A DNA stretch of 64,000 nucleotides, from NCBI RefSeq assembly GCF_018614975.1, contig NZ_JAGGNR010000026.1:1-64000 (forward strand). Direction: 5' to 3'. A model generated the notes under the pieces. That model did no database searches. It had not been told where the DNA came from and saw only the letters and a program-made list of their open reading frames with translations. Of the stretch, positions 33,304-42,200 are shown piece by piece; position 1 is the stretch's first letter; every line of letters starts with the position of its first letter. The stretch comes from Paenibacillus polymyxa. GTDB taxonomy: Bacteria > Bacillota > Bacilli > Paenibacillales > Paenibacillaceae. A program made the position numbers and the translations under genes.

Positions 33304-35262
33304 ATGTCCAGAATATCCAAATGGCTCATCGTCAGTTTAGTTTCAATTTTTATACTTAGCATGTCGCAATTCACAGTCTCAGCGTCCACTTCAATAGTTC
33401 AAACCGCACAGAACGCAGAGCGATCCATTTCATCCAAAGATCGTGTGCAACACAACATTCGTTTTGCAATCAGAGGCACGGAGGTGACCGTGACTACACT
33501 TCGAACAAGTTTTGATACTGGTGAACTCAAAGAAAATGAGTACCATTTTACCGATTCAGCTATTCTCCCTAGAATACATACCGGTCTGACGACAACTTCC
33601 CATCAGTATGATCCTATCGTTAGTGACACACCAGCAGGGTTAAAAGGATACATAACTTATTATGCCACGGATGATAAGGAGTATTATTACGTTTTGTATG
33701 AGTATGATTATCGCTCGAACACTCTTCGCAAGGTGCATGAGGGTGAAAACCGTATCTACTTGGAACCTCAAATCGGAATATATTATACGATTTACGAGAA
33801 AAACGTACATAAATCCAACTACTATTCCATGGTCACAGGAAAAAAAATATACACTCGCGGAAATATTTTGCTAGAAAGGGATTTGACAGATACCAAATAT
33901 GTGGTATCACCAATTCCACAAACCCGTAATTTTGGGGTATATTGCACAGATACTTTAGATTGCCACTATCTTGAATATGGCGGTATAAAGGGGAAAAAGG
34001 CCAAAGTAAGTGACTTGTGGATGAAGCCTGACCAGAAGACAGGCTTGTCTACTAAAGCTTTTCAGGTAAGTGCAGATGTTCATTTAAATGTTTCTCAAGG
34101 TAACACGAGGGATCGGAAATCAGACTGGACCGTGGTTGTAACCAAGAATGGTAAAAAAACCACACTGATTAAAGAGCGAGTGGGCTATGTGCATTCATTT
34201 ATCTCTCCCGAAAGAAAAACATTGGTTTTGGTCACGGAGAATGGTTTGGATAGTAAGATGGAGTCTTCCAAGGTGCAAATATATGATTTGAAGACCCTGA
34301 AACGGATTCGATCCTATGATTCTCCATATCGCGCTCGTACCCAAAGTATCCAGTGGATTACTGAGGATGAGTATATTATTGAACAGTATTTTTCCAATCC
34401 GGGCTCTTACCCGCCATCCTTGTATATTATTTCAGAAAATAAACATCTTAAATTGAATTATAGTACGTACAGTGACTGGAAAAAATATTGGAATTCTTTT
34501 CAGTTCTCTAATGTGTTTTTCCCGATGGAACCTGTAGCTATTAAGTCTGATCAGGGTGTATTGGAGTATAAAGGGCAGCCCACCTTCTATATGGAAGGGC
34601 AGCATTTTGTTCCTTTAGAAGAATTCACTAAAGCATTTCATATTCAATATAATCTCGACAAGGATCGGATTACCTTCACTCGTGGACAGCGTTCTTCCAG
34701 TGTGAATCAACCTTCAAAACAATTGTTGACGCTATACAATCAGACCTTTATTCCTTTAGGTCAGTGGAGTAAGGACTTGGGGCTCAAAGTATCGGAGACA
34801 AAAGGAAGCAGGTACAACAAACAATTAAGCATGAGCGATGAAGAAAAGGGAACTGATCTAGCCATGGATCCCAAAATTCTTCCTTTTCATGCAAGAGCAC
34901 TATGGATGGATCGGGTAGGGGACAGTTACCAATTAGATCCGGTAAATACAAGGCCGATGGAATCAGCTGCGCCAGACCGAATTGATGGTGTAGTGCTGAA
35001 TTTTGATCGAACATTGACCATTTCCTCCTCTAAAGATTCAATTACAGAGTTGCTGTTCACCAATCCAGACTACACTTCGGTGCTCGGGAAAGTATCTTTA
35101 ACGGACATACCTGAGAGGAAGTGGGGATTTAGCACAGTCAAGATTCCAGAAAACATGTTACAAGATGGTGTGCTTAATATGATTTTTCCCGTGAAAGAAG
35201 GAAAATCAACGATGGTGTACTCCTTAAAGCTTCCAGAACCATTTGATAAAAATAAATTCTAA
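33304..35262 (+). CDS. Large secreted protein with stalk-type (CuAO-N-like) repeats near the C-terminus
   Basis: 652 aa. Signal peptide 1-28 (SKWLIVSLVSIFILSMSQFTVSA), then a beta-rich region (about 40-400) with propeller-like strands. A C-terminal part (about 415-520) has two copies of the stalk-domain pattern (PTFYMEGQHFVPLEEFTKAF and LLTLYNQTFIPLGQWSKDL). Similar surface proteins are common in Paenibacillus and are thought to be anchored or wall-associated. AGAAGGAG ribosome binding site. Monocistronic between a 222-base upstream gap and a strong terminator. Function unknown. Confidence 0.8.
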   Translation: MSRISKWLIVSLVSIFILSMSQFTVSASTSIVQTAQNAERSISSKDRVQHNIRFAIRGTEVTVTTLRTSFDTGELKENEYHFTDSAILPRIHTGLTTTSHQYDPIVSDTPAGLKGYITYYATDDKEYYYVLYEYDYRSNTLRKVHEGENRIYLEPQIGIYYTIYEKNVHKSNYYSMVTGKKIYTRGNILLERDLTDTKYVVSPIPQTRNFGVYCTDTLDCHYLEYGGIKGKKAKVSDLWMKPDQKTGLSTKAFQVSADVHLNVSQGNTRDRKSDWTVVVTKNGKKTTLIKERVGYVHSFISPERKTLVLVTENGLDSKMESSKVQIYDLKTLKRIRSYDSPYRARTQSIQWITEDEYIIEQYFSNPGSYPPSLYIISENKHLKLNYSTYSDWKKYWNSFQFSNVFFPMEPVAIKSDQGVLEYKGQPTFYMEGQHFVPLEEFTKAFHIQYNLDKDRITFTRGQRSSSVNQPSKQLLTLYNQTFIPLGQWSKDLGLKVSETKGSRYNKQLSMSDEEKGTDLAMDPKILPFHARALWMDRVGDSYQLDPVNTRPMESAAPDRIDGVVLNFDRTLTISSSKDSITELLFTNPDYTSVLGKVSLTDIPERKWGFSTVKIPENMLQDGVLNMIFPVKEGKSTMVYSLKLPEPFDKNKF

Positions 35263-35270
35263 AGATTCAA

Positions 35271-35335
35271 AATAAACACACATCAAATCAGCCCCAGCTC
35301 ATAGAGGGGGACCGAAATGATGTGTGTTTATTTTT
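35271..35335. terminator. Bidirectional terminator between convergent secreted-protein genes
   Basis: Perfect 15-bp outer stem AATAAACACACATCA/TGATGTGTGTTTATT around a loop containing GCCCC/GGGGG. T-rich on both sides. Confidence 0.8.
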
Positions 35336-35337
35336 GT

Positions 35338-36036
35338 TTATTTCACTTTTTGTACGGATACCGCCATTTGCTCCAGTTGAGTGTGAGTCAATTGGTTATT
35401 CGGTGAGCTGATGGTTACATAACGATCATCCAGCTTGAATGTGAGCATATCCGTTTGATCTGGTGTGTACCATTTGGCGGTAACACCATTGGACAGTTTC
35501 ACGTCTTTGCTCGTATAACCGTCCGAATAATCTCTTGGAGACACATCCACTTTCATATGGTTGAAAACAAAACTGACGCCGTCGCCACCCGCACCTACAC
35601 TTTTGAATGTGTCACCTGCGATCATCTGCTGAGGTACATAAGCGGTCTCGAACCCATCGAATTGTGCAAAAGCCTTTTGAATCGCCTCTTTTTGTGCTGC
35701 GCTATACGTTACATTTGTCAAAGCTGATGGGTTGCTGGTAGCTTGGCCGATCATGACCTGTCCTTTTTTGCCGTCATAGGATACGGGTACATGCAGTGCA
35801 TCGGCAAGCGCTCGTACGGGCAGATAAGTAGAGTTATTATAAGTAATTGGCGCAAGTTTGTTGCCATTGCCATCCGTTGGTGAGTAAGCCGCGCCATCGA
35901 CATTAAAGCTGATTCCATGGTTAAGGTATGCAGAGATTTTCTCCAGCTGCGTTCCGGCAAATACGCCCGTTGCTCCAGTTAATGTCATGCCCAGTACCAT
36001 CATCGTTGCTACGGATTTCTTCATGTTTTTTTTCAT
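35338..36036 (-). CDS. Secreted stalk (copper amine oxidase N-terminal) domain protein
   Basis: 232 aa from ATG 36036 (GAAGGAGAG upstream). Signal peptide 1-28 (VATMMVLGMTLTGATGVFA), then a stalk domain at about 30-100 (GISFNVDGAAYSPTDGNGNKLAPITYNNSTYLPVRALADAL is the diagnostic part) and a C-terminal beta-rich domain. Despite the name, such domains do not imply amine oxidase activity; they serve as extracellular modules. Convergent with the 652-aa secreted protein. Confidence 0.85.
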   Translation of the reverse strand: MKKNMKKSVATMMVLGMTLTGATGVFAGTQLEKISAYLNHGISFNVDGAAYSPTDGNGNKLAPITYNNSTYLPVRALADALHVPVSYDGKKGQVMIGQATSNPSALTNVTYSAAQKEAIQKAFAQFDGFETAYVPQQMIAGDTFKSVGAGGDGVSFVFNHMKVDVSPRDYSDGYTSKDVKLSNGVTAKWYTPDQTDMLTFKLDDRYVTISSPNNQLTHTQLEQMAVSVQKVK

Positions 36037-36239
36037 CGTATATCTCTCCTTCAAGTTGGGGTTTAGTTTTGTTTAATGGGCTCGCTGTCCCTTATGGCTT
36101 TATATTAAACCCCGAACATATCCAGAATAATTCTGAATTATCTCCAACTTGTAAACATGTGTATATATACGGAGAATGTAGAACGAAAACTGAAGCTGCT
36201 AGGCATGTTTGAACGTATTCTTTGCCGAATCGAAACATT

Positions 36240-36446
36240 TTAGTTAAAAAGATAGAGGATTAGTCCGCCAAACCCAAGTACAATCGCACCAACGTATACA
36301 TAGGAAAGTTTGCTAAGGTTTTGCTTTGTGCGTCGATCATATTCTGGATTACTGGTCTGATTGGCTTTGGAATTTCCGATGATCATGGTAGCAATACCTC
36401 CAAACAAGGCGATACCCACAATTAAAACATAAGGCAACCAGGTCAT
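36240..36446 (-). CDS. Small two-helix membrane protein, unknown
   Basis: 68 aa with TM1 at 2-24 (WLPYVLIVGIALFGGIATMII), a polar basic loop (SKANQTSNPEYDRRTKQN) and TM2 at 47-66. Strong AAGGAGGT ribosome binding site before ATG 36446. Not recognised; probably a conserved Paenibacillus membrane peptide. Confidence 0.75.
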   Translation of the reverse strand: MTWLPYVLIVGIALFGGIATMIIGNSKANQTSNPEYDRRTKQNLSKLSYVYVGAIVLGFGGLILYLFN

Positions 36447-36775
36447 GAATGGACCTCCTTCGCGAATAAGTTGATATGTCTTTATTGTACTTCAAGTTAA
36501 CCTTTGATGTAAGCTTCATTTGATAAAATAAGGGAAATGAAGTATCTGTCTTACAGTATGTATGTGGTCTTGGATCGAAAAGATCACTACAATTTTATAT
36601 TTTTTTAATTCAAAAAAACCTTGATACAACAGGCGTTCGCAGCTTTCTTCACTGAAAGCTGTGAATTTTTTTTGCCCACAAAGTGATCCAGATTAGAGAA
36701 CCCTGCGTTACACCCTATGAAGACAACGACGAGGAAAAAATTATACACAAAACATAATCGAGGAGTGAACACGTA
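36447..36775. other. Intergenic region with a free-standing terminator
   Basis: 329 bases without a gene on either strand. AT-rich. It holds the 36640-36673 hairpin plus T-run on the plus strand although no plus-strand gene lies upstream, which leaves room for a short RNA or an attenuated leader of the gene at 36776. Confidence 0.5.
36640..36673 (+). terminator. Terminator/attenuator upstream of the EH-repeat secreted protein
   Basis: CAGCTTTC-N6-GAAAGCTG followed by TGAATTTTTTTT, about 100 bases before the start codon at 36776. Confidence 0.65.
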
Positions 36776-38398
36776 ATGAAAATGAAGATGAAGAAGTTTA
36801 TCGCACCTGTACTTAGCTTGACACTGTTGATGCCGGGAATCGCTGGAGCAGCTTCCGCACCACAGACACCGATGACAATGATGAAAGCATCCGTGAACAC
36901 ACCTGCGGCTGACCTGAGAGCGAACCTGGACCACCTGTTGTCCGAGCACTTTGCACTCGCAGTAATGGCAATGGCGAAAGCATATGACGGAGCAAAAGAT
37001 GCAGATGCAGCATATAAAGCACTCGACCAGAATGCACTGGATATGCAACCAGCAATCGCTTCCCTATACGGTGAAGCAGGTGCCAAAGAATTCGAACGCA
37101 TCTTCCGCGCTCATAACAAATACACAGATGATCTGGTGAAAGCAACCAAAATGGGCAACCAGGCTGGGATCAAACAAGCACGGGATAACATCAATGGTTT
37201 CGTGGATGAGTTCTCCACATTCCTGAGCACAGCTACCGAAGGCAAATTGCCAAAAGCAACAGCCAAACAGGCGCTGAAAGTACATGAAGATCTCGTGCAA
37301 AACGTATTTGATGAGTATGTAGCTGGAGATTACGCTGATGCATACAAGGCTTACCGTGAAGGTTTCAAAGAAATGTTCGACGTAAGTAAGGCACTCTCCA
37401 CGGCAATTACGACACAAATGCCTGAGAAATTCCAAAATACCAAAGCGGATACAAAAGCAGCTGATCTGAGATCTGCACTCAACCACTTGGCTTCCGAACA
37501 CTTTGCGCTTTCGGCTCTGCAAATGCAAGAGGAATTTGATGGACGTACAGCCGCTTCCAACGCACTGATTACAGCTGAAGCTGGAAACACAGCTGATTTC
37601 AAAGCAGCGATTGCTTCCGTTTACGGTAACGATGGTGCCAATGCTTTCGAGAAAATTTGGGTAACCAACCACGTTAATGCACAAAGCGACTATGTAAAAG
37701 CCGTTAAAAACAACGATGCTACCGCTCGTGCAGCAGTAGAGAAACGTATTGACGGATTTACAACAGAGTTCGCTACATTCCTGGATTCGGCAACAGCTGG
37801 CAATCTGCCAAAAGCAGCAGGACAACAAGCACTGACAACGCATGAGAATCAAGTACAAAATGTATTGAATCAATATGCAGCAGGTAAATATGATGCTTCG
37901 TACACAACGAATCGTGAAGGCTTCAAAGTGATGTTTGGTGTAGGTCAAGCCTTGGGTAACGCCATAGTGACTCAATTTAACGACAAATTCCAAGAGCCAG
38001 CAACACCTGCACCAGAAATGACAACAGTATGGATGCAACTGAACAGCAAAATGTTGAAAATTAACGATAAAACAACCAACATGGATACCACACCAGTGCT
38101 TTGGAAAAACACAACATACATTCCACTTCGTTTCCTTAGTGAAGGTATTGGCGCAACGGTGAAATGGGACAAAAAAGCACAGCAAGTAACGGTAATGGCT
38201 GGCGATGATACCCTTGAATTCTGGGTGAACAACAACGTTATGGAAGTGAACGGCGTGAAGAAAAATGTGGGTGCAACTGTATTTGTAAACAAAGATGGAC
38301 GTACGCAAGTACCTCTGCGCTTCATTGCTGAACTTCTGAACTGGGACGTGAAATGGGCACAAAAAGATGGTTCCATTACGCTGACTAAATCGATGTAA
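36776..38398 (+). CDS. Secreted protein: two helical repeats with conserved His/Glu plus C-terminal stalk domain
   Basis: 540 aa. Signal peptide 1-25 (ending AGAASA). Two homologous all-helical repeats follow (about 44-216 and 228-405), each opening ADLR..L.HL.SEHFAL, with a central His (FRAHNKYTDDLV; VTNHVNAQSDYV) and a late VHED/THEN segment (VQNVF/VQNVL). The conserved EH, H and HE residues suggest a metal-binding or ligand-binding four-helix bundle. Residues about 415-540 are a copper-amine-oxidase-N stalk domain (PLRFLSEGIGATVKWDKKAQQVTV). GAGGAGTG ribosome binding site. Function unknown. Confidence 0.85.
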   Translation: MKMKMKKFIAPVLSLTLLMPGIAGAASAPQTPMTMMKASVNTPAADLRANLDHLLSEHFALAVMAMAKAYDGAKDADAAYKALDQNALDMQPAIASLYGEAGAKEFERIFRAHNKYTDDLVKATKMGNQAGIKQARDNINGFVDEFSTFLSTATEGKLPKATAKQALKVHEDLVQNVFDEYVAGDYADAYKAYREGFKEMFDVSKALSTAITTQMPEKFQNTKADTKAADLRSALNHLASEHFALSALQMQEEFDGRTAASNALITAEAGNTADFKAAIASVYGNDGANAFEKIWVTNHVNAQSDYVKAVKNNDATARAAVEKRIDGFTTEFATFLDSATAGNLPKAAGQQALTTHENQVQNVLNQYAAGKYDASYTTNREGFKVMFGVGQALGNAIVTQFNDKFQEPATPAPEMTTVWMQLNSKMLKINDKTTNMDTTPVLWKNTTYIPLRFLSEGIGATVKWDKKAQQVTVMAGDDTLEFWVNNNVMEVNGVKKNVGATVFVNKDGRTQVPLRFIAELLNWDVKWAQKDGSITLTKSM

Positions 38399-38428
38399 TA
38401 TAAAGTTTTCATATGAATCAAACAAAAG

Positions 38429-38453
38429 AGCTGCCCCATACGGCAGCTTTTTT
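38429..38453 (+). terminator. Terminator of the EH-repeat protein gene
   Basis: AGCTGCC-N6-GGCAGCT followed by TTTTTT. Confidence 0.9.
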
Positions 38454-38585
38454 GTATTCACCCAAAAGTTCAAATATTTGGTATAATCATCGAGTAATGA
38501 CCTACATAACAGCTTGAATAGCCGATGGAGTCTAGAATGATGTATGATAATTTGGTATAAGCAAAATGAAGAGGGGGACAGAGGA

Positions 38586-39035
38586 ATGAGTACATCATCA
38601 AAATCGGAGCGCCAAGCGAGAAATGTGGATACCCGGTTATTTGTGGCTTGGGCCGTTTCCGTTATCGCAACAGGGGGCAGTCTCTATTTCAGTGAGATCA
38701 AGGGATACCTTCCATGTGATCTGTGTTGGTACCAGCGCATATTCATGTATCCACTAACGATTTTGCTGGGCATTGCCTACTTTAAGGATGACGTGGGCAT
38801 CACGAAATACGTACTCCCACTGAGTTTCGTCGGTGGCGGCATTTCGTTATATCATGTAACGATCCAGCGTATTTTTTCCGCTACAGGTAATGCCGTCGCA
38901 TGCGGTAAGGTTCCATGTTATACCGACTATTTGAACTGGTTTGGTTTCATCACGATTCCATTACTGGCACTGATCGCCTTTATTATCATCATCGTGATGC
39001 TGTGGGGTATCGGCAAAACACCAAAATCTTCTTAA
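38586..39035 (+). CDS. bdbC: DsbB/BdbC-type thiol-disulfide oxidoreductase
   Basis: 149 aa from ATG 38586; the in-frame ATG 42 bases earlier has a poorer context. Four transmembrane helices, quinone-reducing CxxC C44-DL-C47 (SEIKGYLPCDLCWYQR region) and a second loop pair C106-GKVP-C111, the layout of Gram-positive BdbC. It reoxidises an extracytoplasmic BdbD-like partner, which is not seen in this window. A YtkA-like lipoprotein follows 19 bases later. Confidence 0.9.
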   Translation: MSTSSKSERQARNVDTRLFVAWAVSVIATGGSLYFSEIKGYLPCDLCWYQRIFMYPLTILLGIAYFKDDVGITKYVLPLSFVGGGISLYHVTIQRIFSATGNAVACGKVPCYTDYLNWFGFITIPLLALIAFIIIIVMLWGIGKTPKSS

Positions 39036-39054
39036 TAAGAAAGGATAGATGGTG

Positions 39055-39498
39055 ATGAGCGGACAAGCTCGTTGGTTCCTGCCCTTCCTGGTGCTAATCC
39101 TTATGGTCGCTGGCTGTTCCTATGAGGAACAGTCTGCTTCCGGGGAGATGCCGGAGATGATCAAAGTGAAACTTGACGTTCCAGAGAAGGCTGCTCTTCA
39201 TAAACCAACACGGTTGCAGGTGAAGCTTACACAGGGAGATGCACCGTTAAGCCATGCCGATCATGTGCAATTCCAGATCTGGAATGAGCTTGATGATCCG
39301 CCTTCTGTATCTCCGGAACAAGGTATGATGACAGCCGACGAACTGGAGAATCAGGGGGCTATTACTGCTACTGAGGCAGAGGAAGGGCTGTATGAAATCC
39401 AGCATACCTTTGAAGAACCAGGCACGTATGTGGTACAGGTTCATGTTACACACGGAGCTATGCATAGCATGCCCAGAGCAAGAATTGTAGCGGAATGA
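39055..39498 (+). CDS. YtkA/FixH-like lipoprotein
   Basis: 147 aa from ATG 39055 (AAAGGA 9 bases upstream; ATG 39049 is too close). Lipobox VAGC with C21. The mature part is one YtkA-like beta-sandwich domain (VKLDVPEKAALHKPTRLQVKLTQGDAPL through GTYVVQVHVTH), a family allied to FixH and often found with copper or cytochrome oxidase functions. Several histidines (SHADHVQF, HVTHGAMHSM) could bind metal. Operon with bdbC. Confidence 0.82.
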   Translation: MSGQARWFLPFLVLILMVAGCSYEEQSASGEMPEMIKVKLDVPEKAALHKPTRLQVKLTQGDAPLSHADHVQFQIWNELDDPPSVSPEQGMMTADELENQGAITATEAEEGLYEIQHTFEEPGTYVVQVHVTHGAMHSMPRARIVAE

Positions 39499-39590
39499 AG
39501 CAGCAGGCGGGTACCAAGGGTCTGGTTCAGGGTTAGCAATAGGTTTATAATATTAATGGTATGAAGAATGTTGTAGGAAAAGAGGGTGTT

Positions 39591-40571
39591 ATGGCAACTA
39601 TTCATGATGTTGCACTCAGGGCAGGAGTTTCTGTAACTACCGTCTCGCGTGTATTAAACAACCGGGGATATATCAGTCAGAAGACTCGGGACAAAGTGTA
39701 TCAAACCATGGACGAACTGAATTATCGACCCAATGAAATTGCCCGTTCTCTTCTGCGTAAACAATCCAATGTGATAGGTTTGATTATTCCCGATGTATCC
39801 CATCCGTTTTTTGGAGAACTGGCTAGCTATGTTGAGTATCATGCTTACCAGAATGGATTTAAAATTATGTTATGCAATTCCCACATGGACCCTTCCAAAG
39901 AGCGTGAATATGTGGAAATGCTCAAGGGTAATCGCGTGGATGGCATTATTATGGGAAGTCATACACTGGAAGTTGATGAGTATATGAATCTGCATTCCCC
40001 AATCGTGACCTTTGATCGTAAGATCGGTGAAGACATCCCGTTTATCTCATCTGATAACTATCAGGGAGGGGTTATGGCTGCTGAATTGCTGCTCGCGAAG
40101 AACAGAAGACATTTGGCACATATCTGCGGTAATTTGGAATTGCAAATGCTGTCCAATCGCCGGACGACAGGTTTCGTTGATACCTTGCAGGCTCATGGCG
40201 TCAAACCGGTCATGATTCATGAAACCGATCTGAATGTGTTTGATCAGCATCAGTATACGGAATTGGTGGATAAGCTGCTTGCACAACACCCCGAGGTGGA
40301 TGGGCTCTTTGTGACGAGTGATCTGATGGCGGTGCATGCGCTGAAGCAGATCGTGTTAGGTGGGCGCAAAGTGCCCGATGATATCGCTATTATAGGTTAT
40401 GATGACAGTCGTGCGGCATCGTACACGGTGCCTGGTATTACAACGATCAGGCAGCCGGTGGAGGCTATGGCCAAGCTAGCGATCGATCTGATTCGACGCC
40501 AACTCGCGGAAGAGGAGATCGGGATGGAGCATATTTTGCCGGTTACCATCGTGGAGAGAGAGACGACCTGA
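39591..40571 (+). CDS. LacI-family transcriptional repressor of the fructoside operon
   Basis: 326 aa from ATG 39591 (GAGGGTGTT upstream). N-terminal helix-turn-helix ATIHDVALRAGVSVTTVSRVL (2-22) and hinge helix region NEIARSLLRKQ, followed by a periplasmic-binding-protein-like effector domain (61-326) with GYDDSRAASYTVPGITTIRQP typical of sugar-binding LacI members. It directly precedes a binding protein, two permeases and a GH32 enzyme, so it is probably the repressor of that operon with a fructoside as inducer. Confidence 0.9.
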   Translation: MATIHDVALRAGVSVTTVSRVLNNRGYISQKTRDKVYQTMDELNYRPNEIARSLLRKQSNVIGLIIPDVSHPFFGELASYVEYHAYQNGFKIMLCNSHMDPSKEREYVEMLKGNRVDGIIMGSHTLEVDEYMNLHSPIVTFDRKIGEDIPFISSDNYQGGVMAAELLLAKNRRHLAHICGNLELQMLSNRRTTGFVDTLQAHGVKPVMIHETDLNVFDQHQYTELVDKLLAQHPEVDGLFVTSDLMAVHALKQIVLGGRKVPDDIAIIGYDDSRAASYTVPGITTIRQPVEAMAKLAIDLIRRQLAEEEIGMEHILPVTIVERETT

Positions 40572-40586
40572 TACAGGTCGTTTTTT
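40563..40586 (+). terminator. Terminator of the LacI gene
   Basis: ACGACCTG-ATA-CAGGTCGT followed by TTTTT. It overlaps the final codons. Confidence 0.9.
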
Positions 40587-40643
40587 CATATTCGTCCTTT
40601 TGCAACGGAAAAATCAAGCCACGTTATTTTTTTTAAAATAGTA

Positions 40644-40702
40644 TGTCAAACGATTGACATGTCAAACCTTTGACATTATAATTCGATTTGTAAGCGTTTC
40701 CT
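40644..40702 (+). promoter_or_regulatory. Promoter, tandem repressor operators and cre-like site of the fructoside operon
   Basis: Two adjoining 16-bp inverted repeats TGTCAA-N4-TTGACA lie at 40644-40659 and 40660-40675. The first supplies a consensus -35 (TTGACA, 40654-40659), and TATAAT follows exactly 17 bases later at 40677-40682, so the second operator fills the spacer. TGTAAGCGTTTCCT at 40689-40702 matches the CcpA cre consensus and covers the expected start point. Repression by the LacI protein and carbon catabolite repression are both predicted. Confidence 0.8.
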
Positions 40703-40732
40703 TTTAAACTATTGATCGGGGGACATAACAAG

Positions 40733-42058
40733 ATGAAAAGAGAACAGAGATGGATGAAATTATCGGTATTGTCTTTGATTATGATGCTTGTATTGTCGGC
40801 ATGTGGAAGTAAAGCAGCAACGGAGTCCAACTCCTCCTCAGAGGGAAGCAGCAGTGAGAGTGTCAAAATCACGATGCTCAATTCCAAGTCGGAAATTAAC
40901 AGTCAGCTGGAGCAAGCGGCTAAAGACTTCCATGCCGAAAATCCAAATATCACACTTGAAATTGTACCTGTAGGCAGTGGACAGTCTCCGTTTGAAAAAG
41001 CGTCTGCCTTGTATGCCTCCGGTAGCCCTACAACGATGATGATGCTGGATACAGGGGATGTCGAGAAATTCAAGGATCGTGTTCTGGATCTCACATCCGA
41101 GTCTTGGATGAAGGATGCTGTGGAGAACAGCACAGCGGCTACAACGTTTGATGGCAAAAATTATGCCTTCCCTTTCTCTATTGAAGGATATGGATTCATC
41201 TATAACCAGAATGTTCTGGATCAGGCGGTAGGGGGAACATTCGATCCAAATTCTGTACAGACCACTGCACAGCTTGATGAGCTGTTCCAAAAGATCGCTG
41301 CTACTGGAAAATCACCTCTGATTGTATCACCGATGGATTGGTCGCTTGGTGCGCATTATCTGGGGCTTGCATATGGTGGGCAGTCATCGGACCGTGCGAA
41401 GGTGGATCAATTCATTACTGATCTGAAGGCTGGTCAAGTGGACCTCGCTTCCAATGCCGTGTTTAATGGCTTGTTGGATACATTTGATCTGATGAAAACT
41501 TACAATATTGACAAGGCATCTCCACTGTCCGGAACCTATGAGCGTGGACCTGAGGTGCTTGGTAAGGGGGAGGTTGGCATCTGGTTCCAGGGCAACTGGG
41601 CATGGCCGCAAATTTCAAGCTTTGATACAGCAGATGGAAAATATGGCTTCCTCCCGGTACCTGTGAGCAATAACCCGGATGATTTTGGTAATACGCAAAT
41701 CTCTGCTGCCGTATCCAAACGAATATTGCTGGATAAGGAAAAGAGCACACCAGCACAGCAGGAAGCAGCGAAGAAATTTCTGGATTGGATCGTTTATAAC
41801 GAAAAAGGTCAGGATTTCCTGGTGAATCAAGCCAGCATTATTCCGGCATTCAGCAACATTACACTGGAGCCAACCGATCCACTTGGCAAATCCATTAGCG
41901 AATACATCAAGGCAGGCAAAATCGAAGAATCAATGAGTACACTTCCTGCGGATCACTGGTCCAAATTGGGTGCATCCATGCAGAAATATTTGGCTGACGT
42001 CATTGACCGTGCCGGACTTGCCAGTGAAATTCAGGCATACTGGAGCAACGTGAAATAA
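40733..42058 (+). CDS. Sugar ABC transporter substrate-binding lipoprotein
   Basis: 441 aa from ATG 40733. Lipobox LSAC, C24. The mature protein is a family-1 extracellular solute-binding protein (MalE-like; VGIWFQGNWAWPQISSF and KKFLDWIVYNEKGQDFLVNQ are typical). First gene of a four-gene operon ending in a GH32 fructosidase, so the ligand is probably sucrose or fructo-oligosaccharide; this is inferred from context. Confidence 0.9.
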   Translation: MKREQRWMKLSVLSLIMMLVLSACGSKAATESNSSSEGSSSESVKITMLNSKSEINSQLEQAAKDFHAENPNITLEIVPVGSGQSPFEKASALYASGSPTTMMMLDTGDVEKFKDRVLDLTSESWMKDAVENSTAATTFDGKNYAFPFSIEGYGFIYNQNVLDQAVGGTFDPNSVQTTAQLDELFQKIAATGKSPLIVSPMDWSLGAHYLGLAYGGQSSDRAKVDQFITDLKAGQVDLASNAVFNGLLDTFDLMKTYNIDKASPLSGTYERGPEVLGKGEVGIWFQGNWAWPQISSFDTADGKYGFLPVPVSNNPDDFGNTQISAAVSKRILLDKEKSTPAQQEAAKKFLDWIVYNEKGQDFLVNQASIIPAFSNITLEPTDPLGKSISEYIKAGKIEESMSTLPADHWSKLGASMQKYLADVIDRAGLASEIQAYWSNVK

Positions 42059-42200
42059 AGAATCTTAGCCCTGTGCATCACATAGAGAGAAACTTGCGGT
42101 ACGCCGGAGATGATGAACGGACAGCTTCCACACGAGGTCTATCCGACATGTTTTCGGCTTAACCGCCACGCTAATCATTTGGACAGAGTGGAGGATGACA

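Noticed and set aside
37064..38473. 469-codon open frame antisense to the EH-repeat secreted protein
   Set aside because: It is a codon-bias shadow of an alanine/lysine-rich gene: cysteine- and histidine-rich, with no ribosome binding site and no domain.
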